Below are positions 50,139 to 59,081 of a stretch of 64,000 nucleotides of DNA, piece by piece. The position numbers were made by a program, and so were the translations under genes. Origin of the DNA: Paenibacillus dokdonensis (GTDB taxonomy: Bacteria > Bacillota > Bacilli > Paenibacillales > Paenibacillaceae). Each line of letters opens with the position of its first letter. The first letter of the stretch is position 1. The notes beneath the pieces are model-generated. The model saw only the letters and a program-made list of their open reading frames with translations, made no database searches and was not told the origin of the DNA. The stretch lies in NCBI RefSeq assembly GCF_004916975.1, contig NZ_STGQ01000002.1, forward strand, positions 496,001-560,000. Direction: 5' to 3'.

Positions 50139-51050
50139 TTGCGAACTTATTTGCTTCTCTTGTTCTGCGCAGCCCTTTACGGGAGCAACTTCGTCTTAGG
50201 CTCGCTGCTGCTGGAAGCATTTCCTGCCTTGCATCTGTCAGCATACCGGCTGATGGTTTCATCGGCGTTCCTGCTTATTTATTTGGTTGTAACCCGTGGC
50301 TTGACGAAGATTACGTTCCGCGACTCCGTTTATTTGGTCCCCTTCGTTCTAATCGGGATGCTGCTTCACCAAGTTTCTTTCTTTACGGGTCTCCGGACAA
50401 CGGACGCAACCACGGCTTCGCTCATCTTATCGTTAGCTCCAATTTTCACGGCGCTGTTTGCCCGCTTATTTTTGAAAGAGCCGTTAACGATACGCATGGC
50501 TGCAGGCTCAATTGTCGCCCTCGCCGGTGTCTTCTTCGTGGTTGGAACTGGCGGAAGCATGGGCACAGCCATTACCGAAGGCGTCTGGATCATGTTTATC
50601 TGTATGCTGGCATTGTCGGGATCGATGATCCTCATGAAAAAGCTGACAGAACGTATGGATGCGCTTGTCGCAACGGTGTATACCACCGTGCTCGGCTGCA
50701 TCTCGGTATACCCGGTGGCGGCCTGGAGTGAGCCTCACGTACAGGTACAGCCTCAATTCTGGTGGTGGGTTCTCTTGGTCGGATCGGCGCTGCTTATTCA
50801 GGGCTTATGCGCGGTTATCTGGAATGCGCAGATCCGCAAGGTGGGGGCGGCTAAAGCCTCCCTGTTTCTGAATTTACAACCGTTTGTCGCCATGATTTTA
50901 GGTTATATCACGCTAGGCACCCCGATTTCCTTAACGCAAGTGGCAGGATCTGTCCTCATCATTTCCGGCGTAGTTCTAGCCACTGTGCAGGGACAGAGAA
51001 CAAGGAAAACACAAGACGATAAACTGAAATTATCCCCTACCGAGGGGTAA
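50139..51050 (+). CDS. EamA/DMT family transporter
   Basis: A 303-residue membrane protein with ten predicted helices arranged as two EamA repeats: residues 5-130 (LLLLFCAALYGSNFVLGSLLLEAF) and 150-285 (IMFICMLALSGSMILMKKL). The GxNF start of repeat 1 and the L-x-L-x-P-x-F-x-A-L-F-A motif of the DMT superfamily are visible. It starts with TTG at 50139 and AGAAGGCG upstream. Family members export amino acids, metabolites or drugs. Co-transcribed with ridA, it may remove a product of that cluster. Confidence 0.9.
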   Translation: MRTYLLLLFCAALYGSNFVLGSLLLEAFPALHLSAYRLMVSSAFLLIYLVVTRGLTKITFRDSVYLVPFVLIGMLLHQVSFFTGLRTTDATTASLILSLAPIFTALFARLFLKEPLTIRMAAGSIVALAGVFFVVGTGGSMGTAITEGVWIMFICMLALSGSMILMKKLTERMDALVATVYTTVLGCISVYPVAAWSEPHVQVQPQFWWWVLLVGSALLIQGLCAVIWNAQIRKVGAAKASLFLNLQPFVAMILGYITLGTPISLTQVAGSVLIISGVVLATVQGQRTRKTQDDKLKLSPTEG

Positions 51051-51100
51051 GACTACACAGTAATCGAGGCCACAAGAAAAGGATTGAGGACTTACGACAA

Positions 51101-51141
51101 GCCAAAGGGAGCCCTTTATATCATGGCTCCCTTTGGCTTTT
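51101..51141 (+). terminator. Terminator of the RidA/EamA genes
   Basis: GCCAAAGGGAGCC and GGCTCCCTTTGGC around CTTTATATCAT, then TTTTATAA. Confidence 0.88.
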
Positions 51142-51210
51142 ATAATGGAAAAGACAGCACTGCAAAATTTAGGGTAGCGTTCAGAGAGTATATTGATAAC
51201 TCCCTTGGCA

Positions 51211-51236
51211 GCCTCTGTTTCAATCAGAGGGTTTTA
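51211..51236 (+). terminator. Second hairpin before the ABC-F gene
   Basis: CCTCTG and CAGAGG around TTTCAAT followed by GTTTTAATTT; short, convergent with the end of the ABC-F gene. Confidence 0.55.
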
Positions 51237-51238
51237 AT

Positions 51239-52978
51239 TTAAAGCAACTTAATCAGCTCTTCTAGCTCATCAACTAATACTTTTGCAAGTTCAAAATCAG
51301 TATCTTTTAAAGCCAGTTCTATTTTCATTTCAACTGCTTTTTTGTTTTGTTCCGCCTCTAAATAGTTTTTATCAAAATGACTAGCATAAATCATTTGTTT
51401 GAATTTTTTCATTTTCATTTTTCTAATCGTCTTATCGTCAATGATTAATACATAATCCATACCATTTACAACAGAATAGAAATCATGAGATATCATGAGA
51501 ATCGCACCTTTATAATCTTCAATGGCTTTTTCCAGCGCGATTTGTGTATAGGTGTCTAAATGGCTTGTCGGTTCGTCAAGAAGCAATACGTTTGCTTTAC
51601 TAGCAGAAACTTTAGCCAATTGAAGTATATTCTTTTCTCCACCAGATAAAGATGCTATCTTCTGATTAACGATTTCTCCTTCAAAACCATAGTGTGAAAT
51701 ATACGATCTAACCTCATCATAAGTACTAAACCCTGCATCGATGAATTCTTCTAATATTGTATTAGAATCCTTTAACACTTCTCCTTGAAGCTGAGATAGA
51801 TAAGCCACTTTAGCATCCGCATTTATTTCAATGGAATCATGATTATTGTTAAAGATATCTCGGAGTAAAGTCGTTTTTCCGGTACCGTTTGGACCGATAA
51901 TGGCTACTTTATCCATAGATTTTATCTCAAAGCTAACATTGTCTAACAGCAGCTCATCAAAGGCAACACTATAATTACTGACATTTACAACAATGGTGTC
52001 CTCAATCTCCTGATCCATATCAAAACGAATATTCGGTTGCTTAATTTCTACAAATGGCGCTTTAATTCTACGTGCTTCCAATCTTTCTTGAAACCTAACT
52101 CTAGCTTTTAATGCTCTCCCTCTAGATGCATCTGCAATATTCGTTGCGATTTCTCTGAGGTTATCTATGATGTTATCGTATCTCTCAATTTCTTCTTGTT
52201 CAGCGACTGCGATTTCTTGCAACTCTATTTTTGTCTGAAGTAATGAGAAATTATAATCAATATATCGCCCATCAAACTCTTGGATCTCCATGTTTTCAAG
52301 GTGAATAATTTTGTTAAAACAATGATTCAATAGATATCGGTTGTGCGTAACAACCAGCAGTATGCCTTTATGAGCATTAATAAGTTTTTTAAGCGCATTT
52401 AGGTTTTCGAAATCTAAAAATACATCGGGCTCATCCATGATCATCAAGTCGGGACTATGAAGCATCTCCTTCATCACTTGAATAAGTTTGAATTCTCCAC
52501 CACTCAGTTCGGATACCCTAACATCTTTTAGCTTCATAAGGTTTGCTAGATTTAGTTTCTTATTAATGTTGCTTTCAAAATTATCGCCGCCGATGGCATC
52601 AAACGCGTCTAAAGCTAATTGGTACTTTTCGAGTAACGGCTCAATATCCGGTGATGTTTCCATTTCAGTACAAAGAGATTCTATTTCATTTTGTATCTTA
52701 ATAAATTCTTCTCCGATATATTCAAAAACGGTTGTTTCTTTCGTTCTGTCTAGTTGAGAGAACTGACTTACATACCCAATTGTGCAGGTTGGATCTATCT
52801 CTAACTTGCCCTCGAACAAATATCTTTCTGGATCCATAAGTATATCGATCAGTGTACTTTTACCACTGCCACTTGTTCCTATAAAAGCGCAATGCTGTGC
52901 TTCTTCTAACGTAAATGAAATGTTTTTATATAGTTCTTTTTGTGGAAATGAGAAGGATAAGTTTTCAACTTTTATCAT
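51239..52978 (-). CDS. ABC-F family ATPase, copy 1
   Basis: A 579-residue cytosolic protein with two ABC domains and no membrane helices. Walker A1 GTSGSGKST (34-42), signature LSGGEFKLIQ, Walker B LMIMDEPDVFLD; then a long linker helix (ELQEIAVAEQEEIERYDNIIDNLREIA), Walker A2 GPNGTGKTT and signature LSGGEKNILQ, Walker B LLLDEPTSHLD. ABC-F proteins bind the ribosomal E site and either displace antibiotics or act in translation control. This subgroup is unassigned. Near-identical length and layout to the gene at 62115. ATG at 52978 with AAAGGTA upstream. Third-base AT-rich. Confidence 0.93.
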   Translation of the reverse strand: MIKVENLSFSFPQKELYKNISFTLEEAQHCAFIGTSGSGKSTLIDILMDPERYLFEGKLEIDPTCTIGYVSQFSQLDRTKETTVFEYIGEEFIKIQNEIESLCTEMETSPDIEPLLEKYQLALDAFDAIGGDNFESNINKKLNLANLMKLKDVRVSELSGGEFKLIQVMKEMLHSPDLMIMDEPDVFLDFENLNALKKLINAHKGILLVVTHNRYLLNHCFNKIIHLENMEIQEFDGRYIDYNFSLLQTKIELQEIAVAEQEEIERYDNIIDNLREIATNIADASRGRALKARVRFQERLEARRIKAPFVEIKQPNIRFDMDQEIEDTIVVNVSNYSVAFDELLLDNVSFEIKSMDKVAIIGPNGTGKTTLLRDIFNNNHDSIEINADAKVAYLSQLQGEVLKDSNTILEEFIDAGFSTYDEVRSYISHYGFEGEIVNQKIASLSGGEKNILQLAKVSASKANVLLLDEPTSHLDTYTQIALEKAIEDYKGAILMISHDFYSVVNGMDYVLIIDDKTIRKMKMKKFKQMIYASHFDKNYLEAEQNKKAVEMKIELALKDTDFELAKVLVDELEELIKLL

Positions 52979-53220
52979 AGTATTACCTTTCTTTATATCT
53001 AAAATAGTGGTTATCATTAGATGTTTTGCAGAACATAGGTTTAAGTTTACCGTTGCTAGAATAACACCGTTTACAACTAACTTCAAACCATTTATATCCC
53101 CTCTGATTCCGGAATTACCCTTCGTTCCATACCTACCGGAATAGGTCCATCCTAATTCAGTGAAACAGGAATTCCATACAAGTATCCCTTTTAACCGTTC
53201 TAGTCAAACCATCCGGCCAC
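52979..53220. other. Leader region upstream of ABC-F copy 1
   Basis: On the minus strand an inverted ATTCCGG/CCGGAAT pair (about 53107-53144) and a short frame MEFLFH (near 53180) precede the gene; antibiotic-inducible ABC-F genes often have such attenuating leaders. A PAR-like GGTAAACTTAA patch is shared with the region upstream of copy 2. Confidence 0.4.
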
Positions 53221-53376
53221 TTAAACACCTGTCAGTAACTCATAAAACTGTATAAACGCATCTTCAAATTGAGTGCTATAAGTTGGGTCTTGCATCCCTA
53301 CATAAAATATTGCAGCAATCAATTGTTCATAGGTAACCCCGATTAGTCTTGGAAATTCCAAAATTTCATCGAACAT
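53221..53376 (-). CDS. Small protein overlapping the tetR stop
   Basis: A 51-residue frame starting ATG at 53376 in a TAATG overlap with the tetR stop, reading MFDEILEFPRLIGVTYEQLI and ending QFEDAFIQFYELLTGV. Its helical composition resembles the C-terminal helix of a TetR regulator, so it may be a split-off tail, or a small translationally coupled protein. No ribosome site of its own. Confidence 0.45.
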   Translation of the reverse strand: MFDEILEFPRLIGVTYEQLIAAIFYVGMQDPTYSTQFEDAFIQFYELLTGV

Positions 53377-53948
53377 TAACCATTGCCAATCAACCCGAAT
53401 AACAACAGACGGTTCATCTCAGCCATCTTTTCTTTATAGTTTCCTGATTTTGCCCAAGATAATTGAATGGTTCCTATCGCGTTTAACAATTCAAGAACAG
53501 TCTCCAGAGAAACTGAAGAGTGAATAGCTCCTTCCTTTTTCGCAAGTTCAATAAGCTCCTGAAGCATTCGAATTCGAATTTCATTCGTATTTTCACTATA
53601 AAGACTTGATAACACTTGATCCTTTACGGCACCAGGCGAACCAAGCAATTGATAGTCCTGATCGGCGCAAATATCCATTACTTGAATGATTTTATCCTTG
53701 AAATCGATGTCTTGGTTCATGATCTCTTCGGCCATATGAAGGGTATTTTGCATCAAAACGTTCGCACATTCCTTTACAACCCCTTCTTTGCTTTCGAAGT
53801 AGTTATACAGCGATACAGATGATACGCCGGACTCAGCGGCAATATCCTTTATGCTGACATGGATGAAACCTTTTTCTTTAAAGAGCTTTAATGCCGCATT
53901 AATAACAGCCGTCTTCTTTTTCTGAGTTCTTATTTCGAATTTATTCAC
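53376..53948 (-). CDS. TetR family regulator
   Basis: A 190-residue TetR regulator read from GTG at 53948, eight bases after GGAGG; earlier in-frame ATGs have no ribosome site. Helix-turn-helix VSIKDIAAESGVSSVSLYNYF (residues ~31-51). The C-terminal domain (GAVKDQVLSSLYSENTNEIRIRML) shows no specific ligand motif. It is divergent from a ketopantoate-reductase-like gene, with GTTTTTAAAT and ATTTAAAAAC as candidate half-operators in the gap. The usual C-terminal helices may be supplied by the overlapping small frame at 53221. Confidence 0.88.
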   Translation of the reverse strand: MNKFEIRTQKKKTAVINAALKLFKEKGFIHVSIKDIAAESGVSSVSLYNYFESKEGVVKECANVLMQNTLHMAEEIMNQDIDFKDKIIQVMDICADQDYQLLGSPGAVKDQVLSSLYSENTNEIRIRMLQELIELAKKEGAIHSSVSLETVLELLNAIGTIQLSWAKSGNYKEKMAEMNRLLLFGLIGNG

Positions 53949-54004
53949 TACACATTCCTCCGTCTTGCATCCCATATTGCTATCAATATAGCACAATTCA
54001 AAAT

Positions 54005-54111
54005 GTTTTTAAATTTGATGGATATAAATTAAAAAAATATTGACGAATCATTTGACCGAGGATACAATCAAATAGAATATTTTTAAATAATAAGCCATGA
54101 TATTTAAAAAC
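54005..54111. promoter_or_regulatory. Divergent tetR/panE-like control region
   Basis: GTTTTTAAAT (54005-54014) and its reverse complement ATTTAAAAAC (54102-54111) lie symmetrically in the gap, with ATTTTTAAAT between. They are candidate TetR sites; the AT-rich background lowers confidence. Confidence 0.45.
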
Positions 54112-54145
54112 TTTTTCGTGAAAACAACCAAAATGGAGGAATAAT

Positions 54146-55081
54146 ATGAGAATACTGGTCTACGGAGCAGGGGTATTGGGAAGTTATTTAGCTCACGAGT
54201 TAGTGCGCGGGAACAACGAAGTCACAATGTTAGCCAGAGGGCGGCGGGCGGATGAGTTACAGCAGAACGGTAATGTGATCCGCCATTACTTACAGCTCCG
54301 AACAACGGTCGATAAAGTAAATGTGATTCGTGAATTACAGCCGGAGGATGTTTATGATCTTATCTTCGTCGTGATGAAATATCCGGATTTCGAGGCAGTC
54401 CTTCCTGCCCTTGCAGCGAATCAAAGCAAACATATTGTTATTATGGGCAATAATGCAAGTCCCATTGAAATGCGGCATTATTTGCAATCCAATAGCCCCG
54501 TAGAGAAAAAGGTTGCCTTTGCTTTTCAGTCGTTTGCCGGATGGAGAGAGAACGGTCGGGTAAATTGCTTGCGCGGTCCAAAGGTGAGCTTGGTTTTCGG
54601 CGGCTTGGGAGAGCAACTAAATTGGCGATCGGTCATTGACCAAGCTTTAAAGAACACAAGGTATAATACGATCACCTTTACAAATATGGATGAATGGCTG
54701 AAAAGCCACTTCGTTATGATCTTGCCTTTGAATCGCATTGCCGTTTCATATAATGGGAATCTGCGCAAAGCGGCCAGGGACAAAATCCTGCTTAACTACG
54801 TCATTGACGCAATAGATGAAGGCCATCAAGTGTTGATAAAAAATGGTTACTCAATTACGCCTGCGAATCAACAACAGTTAGTCCGAAAATATCGCAAGGT
54901 GGTTTTTACCGTGCTGAAAATTTTATTAGCAACCCCAATCGGCAGAACCACGCTAAGCGATAAGGCGGTGTCTGCCAACGAAATGAATGCGTTGTACCAA
55001 GCCTTTTCCGACTTAAAAAACAGAGTGAACGAGGTCACGCCAAATTGGGACAAGCTTTACAATTACACCCCTATGCAATAA
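54146..55081 (+). CDS. Ketopantoate reductase-like (ApbA/PanE family) oxidoreductase
   Basis: A 311-residue 6-phosphogluconate-dehydrogenase-fold reductase. NADP motif G-A-G-V-L-G-S (7-13), then MLARGRRADEL; the catalytic lysine and glutamate of true PanE (K176, E256 in E. coli) cannot be confidently aligned: WLKSHFVMILPLNRIA has a lysine in the right neighbourhood. Many such paralogues do not make pantoate and reduce other 2-keto acids. AAAATGGAGGA ribosome site. Controlled, if at all, by the divergent TetR. Confidence 0.82.
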   Translation: MRILVYGAGVLGSYLAHELVRGNNEVTMLARGRRADELQQNGNVIRHYLQLRTTVDKVNVIRELQPEDVYDLIFVVMKYPDFEAVLPALAANQSKHIVIMGNNASPIEMRHYLQSNSPVEKKVAFAFQSFAGWRENGRVNCLRGPKVSLVFGGLGEQLNWRSVIDQALKNTRYNTITFTNMDEWLKSHFVMILPLNRIAVSYNGNLRKAARDKILLNYVIDAIDEGHQVLIKNGYSITPANQQQLVRKYRKVVFTVLKILLATPIGRTTLSDKAVSANEMNALYQAFSDLKNRVNEVTPNWDKLYNYTPMQ

Positions 55082-55196
55082 TGGAAATAATCTTGTCAAA
55101 CTTGAAAGTGGCATTTTCTCGGACGAGTTACAGTTTCACAGACGATTGACAAACAGCCAAATTTACACTTTACACCTCAGTCATTAAGTGGTAGTA

Positions 55197-55228
55197 TCAT
55201 TTCTATAGTTCCATAAATATAGAAATGA
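55197..55228. promoter_or_regulatory. ArsR operator 1 (before arsR)
   Basis: Perfect arms TCATTTCTATA and TATAGAAATGA around ten bases, 20 bp upstream of arsR's start; first of three related sites. Confidence 0.85.
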
Positions 55229-55247
55229 TGGTTGAAAGGAGAATTTA

Positions 55248-55529
55248 ATGGCTGATGTCGATCACGATCTGGTGCAAGCTGTCAAAGTATACAAGGCTCT
55301 AGGTGAGCCTACACGACTAAAAATTGCCTTAATGCTAATAAAGCAAAAGAATCAATGCGTTACCGCGATCGGTGAACAGCTTGGACACGTAGCCGGTTCA
55401 ACGTTATCCCATCATCTCAAGCAGCTGACGGAATCGGGTTTAATCCAGTCGCAAAAGAACGGTTCGTTTATTCACTACAGTGTTGATCAAGAAGTGGCAA
55501 TGAAGTTTGCGCCATTTTTACTGGCGTAA
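55248..55529 (+). CDS. ArsR family regulator
   Basis: A 93-residue ArsR/SmtB winged helix: VYKALGEPTRLKIALMLIKQ, CVTAIGEQLGHVAGSTLSHHLKQLTESGLIQ and KNGSFIHYSVD. The metal-ligand ELCVC motif in alpha-3 is absent; there is one cysteine (QCVTAIG), so it probably senses an organic or redox signal. AAAGGAG ribosome site. It heads a transcript region of three genes, each with its own TTTCTATA/TATAGAAA palindrome, so the ArsR protein most likely represses all three. Confidence 0.92.
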   Translation: MADVDHDLVQAVKVYKALGEPTRLKIALMLIKQKNQCVTAIGEQLGHVAGSTLSHHLKQLTESGLIQSQKNGSFIHYSVDQEVAMKFAPFLLA

Positions 55530-55545
55530 ATTTTTTTAAGCAGCA

Positions 55546-55571
55546 TTTCTATATCTTTAGAATTATAGAAA
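55546..55571. promoter_or_regulatory. ArsR operator 2 (before the LLM gene)
   Basis: TTTCTATA-N10-TATAGAAA, between arsR and the luciferase-like gene, 20 bp before its start. Confidence 0.85.
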
Positions 55572-55591
55572 AGATAAAGGGGGAAACCATT

Positions 55592-56638
55592 TTGGAAAAT
55601 CGCGTGCCATTGGAACTTGGAATCTCTACATTTCTTCACACCAACCCCAAAGGAGGGGGCGTTCTGCCAGGTGAACGACTGCGACAAGCGATGGAAGAAA
55701 TTCAGCTGGCTGATCAGGTCGGTCTTGATGTCTATGCGATCGGTGAACATCATCGCATGGACTACACAAGCTCATCGCCGGCAATTATTTTAGCTTCGGC
55801 TGCAGCTACTACAAACCATATTCGGCTGTCCAGTGCCGTTACGGTATTATCTTCGTCGGATCCAGTCCGTGTTTATCAGGATTTCGCCACTCTGGATAAT
55901 TTAACAAATGGGCGGGCCGAGATCATGGCCGGACGCGGTTCTTTTGTCGAATCTTTTCCGCTCTTCGGATATAACCTGCAAAATTATGAGGAATTATTCG
56001 ATGAGAAATTGGAGCTTTTACTCAAAATACGATCTTCTGAGAACGTAACATGGAGTGGCAAGCACCGTGCACCGCTGCACAATATGGGCGTGTACCCGCG
56101 AGCGCAACAAATCCCGCTTCCAGTATGGATTGCTACTGGCGGCAGTCCGGGGTCGGCCATTCGTGCCGGTCAGCTTGGTCTTCCTGTCATTTTCTCCATT
56201 ATAGGCGGTATGCCGGAGCGTTTCGCTCCCTTAGTGCAGTTATATCTTAAAGCAGCCCAACAAGCAGGGCACGATCCTAATCAATTGCAAATCGCCTGTC
56301 ATTCGCATGGTTTTATTGCCAACTCGTTTGAAGCAGCCAAAGAAAAGTATTATCCCATTATGGCCGAACAAATGAATCAAATTGGAAGGGAACGCGGTTG
56401 GGCGACTTATTCACGAAGTGTATATGAAGAAGCACTGAGCCCTCGCGGCGCTCTTTATGTTGGAGATCCAGAATATGTAGCAGAAAAGATCGTGCGTGTA
56501 ACCAAACAACTGGGCTTGACTCGTTTTCTTTTGTACGTTGACTTTAGTACGCTTCCACATCGTGATTTGTTAAGAACGATCGAACGATTTGGAACGGAGG
56601 TCGCCCCCCTTGTCCGCAAGGAGCTAGCTAGGCATTAA
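55592..56638 (+). CDS. Luciferase-like (LLM) flavin-dependent monooxygenase
   Basis: A 348-residue LLM-class flavoprotein. Features: LELGISTFLHTNPKGGGVLPGERLRQAMEEIQLADQVGLDVYAIGEHHR (substrate and flavin end of the barrel), LSSAVTVLSSSDPVRVYQDFATLDNLTNGRAEIMAGRGSF, and ATGGSPGSAIRAGQLGLPV near the phosphate site. FMN-dependent monooxygenation of a small organic molecule is expected. Starts with TTG at 55592 and AAAGGGGG upstream. Second gene of the ArsR regulon. Confidence 0.92.
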   Translation: MENRVPLELGISTFLHTNPKGGGVLPGERLRQAMEEIQLADQVGLDVYAIGEHHRMDYTSSSPAIILASAAATTNHIRLSSAVTVLSSSDPVRVYQDFATLDNLTNGRAEIMAGRGSFVESFPLFGYNLQNYEELFDEKLELLLKIRSSENVTWSGKHRAPLHNMGVYPRAQQIPLPVWIATGGSPGSAIRAGQLGLPVIFSIIGGMPERFAPLVQLYLKAAQQAGHDPNQLQIACHSHGFIANSFEAAKEKYYPIMAEQMNQIGRERGWATYSRSVYEEALSPRGALYVGDPEYVAEKIVRVTKQLGLTRFLLYVDFSTLPHRDLLRTIERFGTEVAPLVRKELARH

Positions 56639-56681
56639 AGAAAGTAAGATGCTAAGAAATTTTAATCCTTCAGCGTTATCG

Positions 56682-56707
56682 TTTCTATATATTTAGATAT
56701 ATAGAAA
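56682..56707. promoter_or_regulatory. ArsR operator 3 (before the MFS gene)
   Basis: TTTCTATATA-N6-TATATAGAAA, 19 bp before the MFS start. Confidence 0.85.
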
Positions 56708-56726
56708 TAGAAAGGGGAACAATCAA

Positions 56727-57911
56727 TTGATTAAATCGTGGAAAGTTTATATTTTAGCGATTATAAGTTTTTTAGTGGGAACTTCGGAATTTGTAATTGC
56801 CGGGATATTGGATCTGGTTTCCAAAGATGTAGGCGTAACCATTGCTGCTGCCGGCCAACTCATTTCGGTTTATTCCATATCTTACGCGGTGGGTACTCCA
56901 ATTCTCATTGCGGCTACCTCTAAACTAAGCCGGAGAACACTTATGCTGGCTGCTTTGGCGCTCTTTTTTATAGGGAATTTAATTACGGTGGTCTCGACGG
57001 GCTATCCAATGCTTGTTGGTGCGAGAGTGATCTTAGCTCTTAGTACAGGTGTCTTTACCGTGGTTGCCTTAACTGTTTCTGCTCAAATTGCCGGACCTGG
57101 AAAACAAGGCACCGCCATAGCAACTATCATGATGGGATTTAATCTATCGCTTATTTTAGGCGTTCCTGTGGGAAGAGTCATTGCCAGCACCTACGACTGG
57201 AAAATGATTTTTTATGGAATCGGCCTTCTTAGTTTTATCGCGATGCTGGTCATTTTAATGGCGTTGCCAAAGTCGCAAGGAGAGGCAAATGTGCCTCTTA
57301 AAGAACAACTCGCCCTGTTGAAAAGGCCACAGCTATTATTAACCTTGTCGATTAGCTTCTTTTGGATGGTCGGTTATACGATCATTTACACGTTTATTAC
57401 ACCATTTCTGATGAACATTTCGGGTATGAGCAATGGGATGGTGAGCATCGCGCTATTTTCATTCGGTATAGCAAGTTTGTTGGGCGCCCAGGCTGGAGGT
57501 TATGGTGCAGATAAATTAGGTATTCCGCGTACGCTGAATGGAAGCTTAATGATCCACGCTGCTATTTTGATCCTTATGTCCATCTTTGCCCATACATCTA
57601 TAGCTGTCTTTCCGTTGCTGCTGTTATGGTCGTTTTTTGCTTGGTCTACGGGTCCCATTCAACAAGTTTATATGATTAGCTTGGCACCAAACGCAGCGGG
57701 AATCCTTCTGAGCTTGAATACATCCTTCATCCAGTTGGGAATTGCTGTCGGAGCTGCCATTGGCGGTATTGTGGTGGAAAGCTTCTCCTTACAGTCAATC
57801 GGCGTGGCTGGCGCAATTGGTGTTGCAATCGCACTCCTTCCGGCTATATTATCGTTCTCGATGCGAAGTCAGTCTGCTAATGGCATACAATCCGTCACAA
57901 GCAAAGAATGA
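56727..57911 (+). CDS. MFS transporter (DHA1, PbuE/AraJ-like)
   Basis: A 394-residue 12-helix MFS protein: ISFLVGTSEFVIAGILDLVSKDVGVTIAAAGQLISVYSISYAVGTPILI opens it as in the PbuE/YdhP/AraJ purine or sugar efflux branch, motif A-like TSKLSRRTLML follows. Starts with TTG at 56727 with AAAGGGG upstream. Third gene of the ArsR regulon, likely exporting the compound handled by the luciferase-like enzyme. A strong terminator follows at 57929. Confidence 0.92.
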   Translation: MIKSWKVYILAIISFLVGTSEFVIAGILDLVSKDVGVTIAAAGQLISVYSISYAVGTPILIAATSKLSRRTLMLAALALFFIGNLITVVSTGYPMLVGARVILALSTGVFTVVALTVSAQIAGPGKQGTAIATIMMGFNLSLILGVPVGRVIASTYDWKMIFYGIGLLSFIAMLVILMALPKSQGEANVPLKEQLALLKRPQLLLTLSISFFWMVGYTIIYTFITPFLMNISGMSNGMVSIALFSFGIASLLGAQAGGYGADKLGIPRTLNGSLMIHAAILILMSIFAHTSIAVFPLLLLWSFFAWSTGPIQQVYMISLAPNAAGILLSLNTSFIQLGIAVGAAIGGIVVESFSLQSIGVAGAIGVAIALLPAILSFSMRSQSANGIQSVTSKE

Positions 57912-57928
57912 AACCATGCGTAAAATTA

Positions 57929-57968
57929 CAAGAACAAGCAGCGGTATGCCGCTGCTTGTTCTTGTTTT
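57929..57968 (+). terminator. Terminator of the ArsR regulon
   Basis: Perfect 16-bp arms CAAGAACAAGCAGCGG and CCGCTGCTTGTTCTTG, TATG loop, then TTTTC. Confidence 0.92.
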
Positions 57969-58193
57969 CTATTTCCATTTCCACTTCCTCCATCCAATGG
58001 ACGCTTTGTAGAGCAAACGACTTCCCGTCTGTTGCGAAAACCAAATTGCATAGCTTTCTAGCGGTTCGCTTGAGCGTATTGAATTGAGAGCCGAATGTCA
58101 CTTATAACCGCAACCAGGCAGACCGGATACAAGAGTACGAATAACATCGACTCTAGCCTTATGTTCTGCTCCGATCTCAAAATGCACCTGAAC

Positions 58194-58240
58194 TTCGCCC
58201 TACTTATGATACGGTTCAGCTTAACGTGCATAACGGCGAA
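58194..58240. repeat. Palindromic repeat family A, copy j
   Basis: TTCGCCCTACTTATGATACG then GTTCAGCTTAACGTGCATAA and CGGCGAA; complete copy marking the left edge of the SDR/BNR/MarR cluster. Confidence 0.88.
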
Positions 58241-58246
58241 AATACG

Positions 58247-58273
58247 AAAGGAGCTTGCCGCGGCAGCTCCTTT
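58247..58273. terminator. Hairpin downstream of the SDR
   Basis: AAAGGAGCT and AGCTCCTTT with a GCCGCGGC inner part. On the minus strand it follows the SDR stop, and its end is A/T-rich; repeated in copy 1 at 36582-36603. Confidence 0.65.
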
Positions 58274-58314
58274 GGGTCGTGTAGAACCCTTTATCTTCTC
58301 TGATTATTTAATGA

Positions 58315-59079
58315 CTACAAATGAGATCCCCCTGTCGCATCAAGCAATTGGGCTGTGACGAAACGGCCATCCCGGGATGCAAGAAACGCGACAACATCGG
58401 CAATATCGGAGGGTTCTCCCATTCGTCCAAGAGCAACCATGTCGGCAGGGAGTTTTTGCGCTTCTGGGGAATCAAGAAAGTCCGCATTCATGTCGGTTCT
58501 AACCATGCCGGGTAAAACTGCATTTACCGTGATCCCTCGAGAACCAAGCAGTTTTGCAAGATGAAGAGTGAAGGTATTGATTGCTCCTTTTGTTAAGCTA
58601 TAGGCCATAATAGACGGGTAGGCAACCCTTGTAACACCCGAAGAAATATTGATTATACGCCCTTCATCGCGCAATCGAGAGAGCGACTGTTGAACTAAAA
58701 AGAATGGCGCCTTGACGTTAACTGCAAATATTTCATCGTAGGCTATTTCTGTCGTTTCTTCAAACGATTCTGGTATACCGATACCCGCATTGTTGACAAG
58801 TATGTCATAGTGAATATCACTGGTTCGATCCTTGAGTTCCTCATCAAGCAATTGAACGAGTTGAATAACTCCGGCAACCGAGCCCAGGTTGGCACCGATT
58901 GGGAATGCTTCGCCTCCATTCGCTATTATAGTCTCCACCACATCCCTTGCGGCATCCTGCTTACTTCCATAATGAACCGCAACCATTGCACCTTCTCTTG
59001 CTAGTCGTAATGAGATTTCTCGACCGATCCCCCTACTTCCCCCTGTCACCAGCGCAACTTTTCCCTTTAGTCGATTCAT
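58315..59079 (-). CDS. Short-chain dehydrogenase/reductase (intact copy)
   Basis: A 254-residue classical SDR: VALVTGGSRGIGREISLRL (residues 8-26), NNAGIGIPE, catalytic Ser in INISSGVTR, and Y-x3-K in IMAYSLTKGA, ending VTAQLLDATGGSHL. ATG at 59079 has GGAGAGGAG upstream; the frame extends further but into the BNR gene's end. Two bases separate it from the BNR gene upstream, so they are co-transcribed. A truncated second copy stands at 36644. Substrate unknown; glucose- or 3-ketoacyl-type reductase. Confidence 0.93.
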   Translation of the reverse strand: MNRLKGKVALVTGGSRGIGREISLRLAREGAMVAVHYGSKQDAARDVVETIIANGGEAFPIGANLGSVAGVIQLVQLLDEELKDRTSDIHYDILVNNAGIGIPESFEETTEIAYDEIFAVNVKAPFFLVQQSLSRLRDEGRIINISSGVTRVAYPSIMAYSLTKGAINTFTLHLAKLLGSRGITVNAVLPGMVRTDMNADFLDSPEAQKLPADMVALGRMGEPSDIADVVAFLASRDGRFVTAQLLDATGGSHL

Positions 59080-59081
59080 TT

